From an uncultured Bacteroidota bacterium (GTDB taxonomy: Bacteria > Bacteroidota > Bacteroidia > Chitinophagales > Chitinophagaceae), in contig CAINOM010000221.1 of assembly GCA_903851455.1 (NCBI GenBank), forward strand, positions 1-18,079: a stretch of DNA of 18,079 bases, given 5' to 3'. This document shows, one piece after another, positions 13,602-18,079 of the stretch (position 1 is its first letter; every line of letters begins with the position of its first letter). The position numbers were made by a program, and so were the translations under genes. The notes beneath the pieces were generated by a model. That model searched no databases, was not told where the DNA came from, and saw nothing but the letters and a program-made list of their open reading frames with translations.

Positions 13602-15614
13602 ATGAAAGGCTTTAGCAACATCTGGCGTAACTGCATCGTATCCCTGTTCCTGATCGGGATCGGCTGCAACGCATTGGCACAGAATGTGGTTTTTACTGCC
13701 CAGGCCAGTGCCAACAGAATGGGCGTACGTGATAATGTGCAGGTAGAATATACCATTAAGGACGCACAGAATGTGCAAACGATGACGCCGCCTTCCAACA
13801 ATGATTTTGTTATTGTGCAGGGGCCCTTTACTACACAGAGCGTGAACAGCTCTTTCAACGGACGCACAAACGTCACTTCACAAAGTATTACCCGCACCTA
13901 TGTACTTCACCCTAAGCATGAAGGGACCATTACCATACCTCCGGTGTTTGCCAAGGACGCAGCAGGGCATACCTACCAGTCCAACCCGATCACCATACAA
14001 GTAGTGCCGGGTACGGTGATGCAGCAACAACGGCGGCCTAATCCGCAGGATGACGAGGATAACGCACTGGCTATGATGCAGCGTATGCAGCAGCAAATGC
14101 AGCAGATGCAGCAAATGATGCAGCCGCAAATGCCACAAATGCAACAACAGCGGCAGCAGCAAGCTCAACCAGGTCAGGCGCAGCCGAACGAAGCCGATCC
14201 CGCAACAGAGGCTGAGATAAAGAAAGACCTGTTTATAAAGGTTGAAGTAGATAAAAGCAAGGTGCATGTGGGCGAGCAGATAACGACCAGCTATAAATTG
14301 TACGCGCATTTGCCAATGAATGTAGGTATATCAAAACTGCCCTCACTGAACGGCTTCTGGACGCAGGATTTTGACATACCCAAGCAGCCCAAACCTTCGG
14401 TTGAAAAGATAAACGGCAAGGAGTACCAGGTATTCCTGCTGAAGAAATCAGCTTTGTTCCCACAGGAGACAGGAACGCTGGAGCTGGACCCGGCTGAAGC
14501 AAAAGGAGTAGCCCGTGTTATTAAGAGAGTTACCCATAAGCTGTCGGACATGTTTAAAGGTACGTTGATGATGAACGATCCGTTCTTCAACAACTCGGCA
14601 TACAATACCATGGAGTACAAGGATATTGACGTGCACCTGGTAAGTACACCCGTAAAAATAACGGTGACGGCCCTGCCTGAAAAAGACAAGCCAGCAGATT
14701 TTGGCGGCGCGGTAGGCAGGTTCACAATAGGCGGCAGAATAGATAAGCAGGACCTGACTACCGACGACATAGCCACACTGACACTGACCATTACCGGCAG
14801 CGGAAACCTGAAACTGATAGAGGCACCGAAACTGAACCTGCCGAACGGTTTAAATACCTTCGACCCGCAAATAACCGATACGGTTACCGGCAGAAGCACC
14901 ACAATCAGCGGATCAAAGATCATCACCTATGTCATTTCCCCGCATACGCCCGGTGACTATGACATCCCAGCCATTCCGTTTACTTATTTCAATCCGCAGA
15001 CCGGGGCCTACATAACAGCGCATACCGAACCCCTTAAACTGCATGTTAAGCCGGGCAAGCGCTATGCGCCAGCGGTGGCCGGCACCAACGCAACGCTTAA
15101 AGATATTCACGATATTGCAAGCCAGCCACCGGCTGAGATCACGCCAATGGGCAAACCTTTATTGTTCACCGGCACTTATTGGTCCATCTTCATGTTCCCT
15201 ATGCTGGCGTTTGTGGGCCTCATTGTATGGAAACGCAGGGATGAGGAGCTATCTAAGAACACCGTATTACTGAGGAGCAAGCGGGCTAATAAGATCGCGC
15301 TGCAGCGCCTCGTAACCGCTAAAAAGTTCCTGCAACAAGAGGAAAAAAATTCTTTCTATGAAGAGGTATCTAAAGCTGCATGGCTGTATCTTAGCGACAA
15401 ATTGAACATACCGCTTTCTGCGCTTTCGCGCGAGACAGCGGCGGAAGCAATGAAAACCCGCAACGTGCCTGATACAATACAAAAGAGCCTCGAAAATGTG
15501 ATCTGGGAATGTGAGACCGCATTGTATGCGTCCGGCGGATCTAAAAAAATGGCGCAAACCTACGAGGAAGCGGTAAAAGTGATCAGCGACCTGGAGGATA
15601 CATTCAACGCATGA
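13602..15614 (+). CDS. batD: BatD-like oxygen/stress-tolerance membrane protein
   Basis: 670 aa. A signal peptide (residues about 1-26, ending ALAQ) is followed by Ig-like beta domains: QNVVFTAQASANRMGVRDNV at 27-46, then ITRTYVLHPKHEGTITIPPV near 105. A Met/Gln/Pro low-complexity segment spans about 140-200. More beta domains follow at about 205-500, with FIKVEVDKSKVHVGEQITTS and TLTITGSGNLKLIEAPKLNL. A transmembrane helix (YWSIFMFPMLAFVGLIVW, about 526-544) precedes a cytoplasmic helical tail. In the Bacteroides aerotolerance operon BatD works with BatA/B (VWA proteins), BatC/E and MoxR; none of BatA, BatB, BatC or MoxR is in this window. It overlaps batE by ATGA at 15611-15614. Confidence 0.9.
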   Translation: MKGFSNIWRNCIVSLFLIGIGCNALAQNVVFTAQASANRMGVRDNVQVEYTIKDAQNVQTMTPPSNNDFVIVQGPFTTQSVNSSFNGRTNVTSQSITRTYVLHPKHEGTITIPPVFAKDAAGHTYQSNPITIQVVPGTVMQQQRRPNPQDDEDNALAMMQRMQQQMQQMQQMMQPQMPQMQQQRQQQAQPGQAQPNEADPATEAEIKKDLFIKVEVDKSKVHVGEQITTSYKLYAHLPMNVGISKLPSLNGFWTQDFDIPKQPKPSVEKINGKEYQVFLLKKSALFPQETGTLELDPAEAKGVARVIKRVTHKLSDMFKGTLMMNDPFFNNSAYNTMEYKDIDVHLVSTPVKITVTALPEKDKPADFGGAVGRFTIGGRIDKQDLTTDDIATLTLTITGSGNLKLIEAPKLNLPNGLNTFDPQITDTVTGRSTTISGSKIITYVISPHTPGDYDIPAIPFTYFNPQTGAYITAHTEPLKLHVKPGKRYAPAVAGTNATLKDIHDIASQPPAEITPMGKPLLFTGTYWSIFMFPMLAFVGLIVWKRRDEELSKNTVLLRSKRANKIALQRLVTAKKFLQQEEKNSFYEEVSKAAWLYLSDKLNIPLSALSRETAAEAMKTRNVPDTIQKSLENVIWECETALYASGGSKKMAQTYEEAVKVISDLEDTFNA

Positions 15615-16363
15615 GAAAACTGTTGCCCATACCAATACTCATTGTCCTGTGCTCATTGAAGGGCTTCGCCACGGCCAACTATAGCGTGCAATGGCAAAAA
15701 GGAACTTCCTGTTACCAGCAGACGAAGTATGACAGCGCAGCCTTTTACTTTGAACAAATAGCGGCAGCCAAACCCGGGAACGCAGAAGTATACTACAACC
15801 TTGGCAACACTTACTACCGGCTCAACAGAATAGGCATGGCGGTACTCAATTACCAGCGTGCGCTAAAGATAAGCCCGGGTTATAAAGACGCTAAGGAGAA
15901 CCTGCTGCTCACCGAGGGCCGCATCAACAACAGGATACAGCCTGCGGGAGATATCTTCTTTGTAGACTGGTGGCAGGGCATAACGCAACCAAACAAAGCG
16001 AGTACATGGGCTATTGCCGCTATTATTACCTTCTCACTTATTATTGGCTGCATGGCAGTAAGGCGCTTCGCTCCCTCAGGTGAGAAATTGCCGGTACAGC
16101 TGCCGGGCGTACTCGGGTTTGTCTGCACCTGCTTCCTGGTCCTTGCATTTGCTGCAGCCCAGAGAGCACAGGAGTCTAACAGCGCTGTGGTGATGCAAAA
16201 CGACGCACCGTTGATGAACGCGGAACAGAAAGGCAAACCGCTGGCATTAGTTCCCGAAGGCACTACTATAAAGATAACCGGCGAAAAAGGCAACTGGGTA
16301 GAGGCGACATTGCCTGACGGCAGAAGTGGGTGGCTGCAACTGGGTCAGCTTACCAAAATATGA
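15611..16363 (+). CDS. batE: BatE-like TPR and SH3-domain membrane protein
   Basis: 250 aa. A signal peptide or N-terminal helix (MRKLLPIPILIVLCSLKGFA) leads to TPR-type repeats at about residues 30-105: YDSAAFYFEQIAAAKPGNAE, VYYNLGNTYYRLNRIGMAVL, and NYQRALKISPGYKDAKENLL. Two membrane helices follow at about 130-150 (WAIAAIITFSLIIGC) and 165-185 (VLGFVCTCFLVLAFA). A C-terminal bacterial SH3-like domain (about 207-250: LALVPEGTTIKITGEKGNWV, then GRSGWLQLGQL) completes it. This TPR-2TM-SH3 architecture is that of Bacteroidota BatE. Its start overlaps the batD stop (ATGA), so the two are translationally coupled. Confidence 0.88.
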   Translation: MRKLLPIPILIVLCSLKGFATANYSVQWQKGTSCYQQTKYDSAAFYFEQIAAAKPGNAEVYYNLGNTYYRLNRIGMAVLNYQRALKISPGYKDAKENLLLTEGRINNRIQPAGDIFFVDWWQGITQPNKASTWAIAAIITFSLIIGCMAVRRFAPSGEKLPVQLPGVLGFVCTCFLVLAFAAAQRAQESNSAVVMQNDAPLMNAEQKGKPLALVPEGTTIKITGEKGNWVEATLPDGRSGWLQLGQLTKI

Positions 16364-16449
16364 TCCTTTGGCCAACCAGGACAGTTGTGAACCGGAATTT
16401 ACGATGACTTGTCTTCGAAGGCATGAACAAAGCTCTCAATAAAAATTCG

Positions 16450-16457
16450 TAGTTTTC
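16450..16457 (+). promoter_or_regulatory. Weak -7 element TAGTTTTC before the deacetylase gene
   Basis: TAGTTTTC differs from TAnnTTTG in the last base and ends 3 nt before the ATG at 16461. If real it would give a leaderless transcript. Confidence 0.3.
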
Positions 16458-16460
16458 GGT

Positions 16461-17096
16461 ATGGTAACATATTGGGTAAAAACACCCCAATGGATAAAAA
16501 GATTTTTCCCGGAGCGAATGATATGGGATATACCTGCGGGCGATGAACCTGCAGTATATATCACGTTCGATGACGGCCCCCACCCCGTCGCTACGCCATT
16601 TGTTTTAGAGCAGCTTAAGAAGTACAATGCATCGGCCACGTTTTTTTGCGTAGGTAATAATGTTAGCCACTACCCGGAACTATACCAGCAGGTTTTGGCG
16701 CAGGGCCACACAACCGGAAATCATACGTACAACCATGTAAACGGATGGAAGGCCAGCAGCAGTCATTACCTAAAGAACATAGAGCGGGCAGACAGATACA
16801 TTAACAGCACCGTCTTCAGGCCGCCATATGGCAGGATAAAGTACTCCCAGATCAGGAAACTGAGAAAGAAACACCCGCAATGGAAGATCTATATGTGGGA
16901 CGTACTGAGTGGTGATTTTGACCAGGCAATAAGCCCGGAGCAGTGCCTCGAAAATGTGCTCAGCAATATTTGTCCCGGCTCGATAATTGTGTTTCATGAC
17001 AGCGAGAAGGCAATGGAACGGATGAGCCATACCTTGCCGCAGGTGCTGGAATATTGCCAGAAACAGAACTGGAAGATGAAGGCACTGCCGAGGTGA
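16461..17096 (+). CDS. NodB-family polysaccharide deacetylase
   Basis: 211 aa, just the NodB catalytic domain. Such metal-dependent enzymes (CE4) remove acetyl groups from N-acetylglucosamine in peptidoglycan or chitin-like polymers. The metal/catalytic motif TFDDGPHP has Asp37/Asp38; GNHTYNH supplies His88 and His92; RPPYGR is the third motif; WDVLSGDFD is the fourth and VFHD with His179 the fifth. All five motifs are intact, so the protein should be active. There is no signal peptide: the N-terminus is MVTYWVKTPQWIKRFFPERM. How it reaches an extracytoplasmic substrate is unclear; an amphipathic basic N-terminus could bind the membrane. Related short, signal-less deacetylases occur in Bacteroidota. 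Confidence 0.94.
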   Translation: MVTYWVKTPQWIKRFFPERMIWDIPAGDEPAVYITFDDGPHPVATPFVLEQLKKYNASATFFCVGNNVSHYPELYQQVLAQGHTTGNHTYNHVNGWKASSSHYLKNIERADRYINSTVFRPPYGRIKYSQIRKLRKKHPQWKIYMWDVLSGDFDQAISPEQCLENVLSNICPGSIIVFHDSEKAMERMSHTLPQVLEYCQKQNWKMKALPR

Positions 17097-17127
17097 AACC
17101 CGGAAAAAGAAAATTCAAAAAACCATC

Positions 17128-17197
17128 CCGGTAGCTATCGGACCAAAGAGCCCGCGGACTTGCGACTTATAACTTACTACTTACACCTACAACTAAA
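17128..17197 (+). repeat. GC palindrome plus heptanucleotide tandem repeat before tatD
   Basis: CCGGTAGCTATCGG (17128-17141) is an almost perfect palindrome: two G-T wobble positions, otherwise complementary. After 15 nt, period-7 repeats begin: GACTTGC (17157), GACTTAT (17164), AACTTAC (17171), TACTTAC (17178). Two degraded units (ACCTAC, AACTAAA) then run right up to the tatD ATG at 17198. This occupies most of the intergenic region, and no TAnnTTTG box was seen. Confidence 0.6.
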
Positions 17198-17965
17198 ATG
17201 AGATTTACCGATACACATACCCACCTCTATGACGAGCGACTGATGGCCGATGACGGACAGATAGAAAGAGCCATTGATGCTGGCGTGACAAAGATGTATA
17301 TGCCTAATTGCGACCGGCACACAATAGACAACATGCTGCTGCTGGCGGATAAATGGCCTATGAACTGCCTGCCCATGATGGGCCTGCATCCCTGTTATGT
17401 AAAAGAAAATTACAAAGAAGAATTGGCAATAGCCGCCGACTGGTTTCAGAAAACGAAATTCTATGCCGTGGGGGAAATAGGGCTGGACTACTACTGGGAT
17501 ATGACTTTTAAAGCGCAGCAAGTGGAAGCCTTTGAAACGCAGATAGACTGGGCATTGCAATATGACCTGCCGATAGTAATACACAGCCGCGAGTCGACAC
17601 AGGACTGCATAGATATTGTGCGCAAAAAACAGAACGGAAAGCTGAGAGGCATCTTCCATTGCTTTAGCGGAACGCTGGACGAAGCCAACCAGATCATAGC
17701 CCTCGGCTTTTACCTGGGCATAGGCGGTGTAGTGACTTACAAAAACAATACACTTGCAGATGTAGTAAAGGAAGTATCGCTGGAACACATAGTGCTGGAA
17801 ACAGATGCCCCGTATCTAGCACCAGTTCCTTACCGCGGCAAAACAAAGAACCAAAGCAGCTTTATCCCTATAATAGCAGAAAAGATCGCAGAACTAAAGG
17901 GTTGCCCGGTTTCAGAGGTGGCGGCCATTACTACCGCTAATGCAGAAAAAGTTTTCCCCGTCTGA
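17198..17965 (+). CDS. tatD: TatD-family metal-dependent deoxyribonuclease
   Basis: 255 aa, full length. TatD enzymes are TIM-barrel metallohydrolases with 3'-5' exonuclease/DNase activity, involved in DNA repair and quality control, probably cytoplasmic. The metal ligands are visible: THTH (His7, His9), GEIGLD (Glu93), IHSRES (His129), FHCFSG (His154) and ETDAPYLAP (Asp203). The start is the ATG directly after a heptamer repeat, giving the canonical MRFTDTHTHLYD N-terminus. It is followed by tRNA-Ser with its own promoter element. Confidence 0.95.
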   Translation: MRFTDTHTHLYDERLMADDGQIERAIDAGVTKMYMPNCDRHTIDNMLLLADKWPMNCLPMMGLHPCYVKENYKEELAIAADWFQKTKFYAVGEIGLDYYWDMTFKAQQVEAFETQIDWALQYDLPIVIHSRESTQDCIDIVRKKQNGKLRGIFHCFSGTLDEANQIIALGFYLGIGGVVTYKNNTLADVVKEVSLEHIVLETDAPYLAPVPYRGKTKNQSSFIPIIAEKIAELKGCPVSEVAAITTANAEKVFPV

Positions 17966-17975
17966 ATGAAATCAT

Positions 17976-17983
17976 TACCTTTG
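17976..17983 (+). promoter_or_regulatory. -7 element TACCTTTG for tRNA-Ser
   Basis: TACCTTTG is a perfect match to TAnnTTTG and lies 32 nt upstream of the tRNA 5' end, consistent with a short 5' leader removed by RNase P. A T-tract (GTTTTC, 17951-17956) about 20 nt further upstream may serve as the -33 box; it lies in the end of tatD. Confidence 0.6.
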
Positions 17984-18015
17984 CAGCCCTCAACCAAGCC
18001 TTTAATGGTAAACAA

Positions 18016-18079
18016 GGAGAGATGCTCGAGTGGTTGAAGAGGCACGCCTGGAAAGTGTGTATACCTGTCAAAGGGTATC
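18016..18079 (+). tRNA. tRNA-Ser (anticodon GGA), 3' end cut by the window
   Basis: A class II tRNA can be folded. The 5' acceptor strand is GGAGAGA (18016-18022), then TG. The D-arm is CTC/GAG (18025-18027 with 18039-18041) around a loop containing GTGGTTG. The anticodon arm is CACGC/GTGTG (18043-18047 with 18055-18059) with loop CTGGAAA, anticodon GGA at 18050-18052, reading UCC/UCU serine codons. A long variable arm follows, ATACC/GGTAT (18061-18065 with 18074-18078), the mark of tRNA-Ser. The T arm and the 3' acceptor strand lie past the window end. Confidence 0.93.

Noticed and set aside
14291..14926. 211-aa minus-strand frame inside batD
   Set aside because: It is a shadow of the strongly supported BatD frame and shows no protein family or motif.
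1..18079. CRISPR arrays, insertion sequences, rRNA or prophage genes
   Set aside because: I saw no spaced direct-repeat array, transposase, integrase, rRNA segment or phage structural gene anywhere in the window.

Overview
The window is an 18 kb stretch of a Bacteroidota chromosome, most likely Chitinophagaceae or a near relative. Family content points there: BatD/BatE, LemA with TPM proteins, an M56/BlaR1-like peptidase, DUF6600-like and DUF6934-like proteins, kynureninase and a signal-less NodB deacetylase. So do the many start-proximal promoter elements of the Bacteroidota sigma type (-7 TAnnTTTG, sometimes with -33 TTTG) and the scarcity of clear Shine-Dalgarno sequences. Taxonomy is inferred from these features; no search was run.

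Layout. 1-1701 (+): 5'-truncated M56/BlaR1-like membrane peptidase, ending at a strong hairpin terminator. 1793-2842 (-): secreted Trp/Tyr-rich DUF6600-like protein, divergent from a DUF2157 membrane protein (3001-4041, +) that is followed by truA (4070-4822, +). 4823-5420 is gene-poor and holds a possible 40-aa ORF overlapping the truA stop and a 73-aa orphan that looks like the N-terminal part of a HigA-type antitoxin. 5421-7345 (-) is a lemA - small TPM - large TPM/Gly-rich operon. 7461-8042 (-) is a small outer-membrane barrel-like protein, divergent from kynU (8149-9414, +). 9440-10069 (-) is a two-gene cassette: a DUF6934-like protein and a 50-aa lysine-rich protein, with a perfect inverted repeat just before the first start codon. 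10158-11081 (+) is a secreted protein of unknown function, followed by ribF (11148-12077, +). A diphthine-ammonia-ligase-family PP-loop ATPase (12092-12796, -) is divergent from an SDR oxidoreductase (12843-13547, +). batD-batE (13602-16363, +) overlap by ATGA. A polysaccharide deacetylase (16461-17096, +), a TatD nuclease (17198-17965, +) and a tRNA-Ser(GGA) cut by the window edge (18016-18079, +) close the window.

Most of the window is ordinary housekeeping and envelope content: tRNA modification, FAD synthesis, tryptophan catabolism/NAD precursor supply, envelope stress and cell-wall remodelling. The least explained parts are the DUF6934-like/50-aa cassette with its operator-like palindrome, the degraded antitoxin locus after truA, and a heptanucleotide repeat next to a GC palindrome just before tatD.
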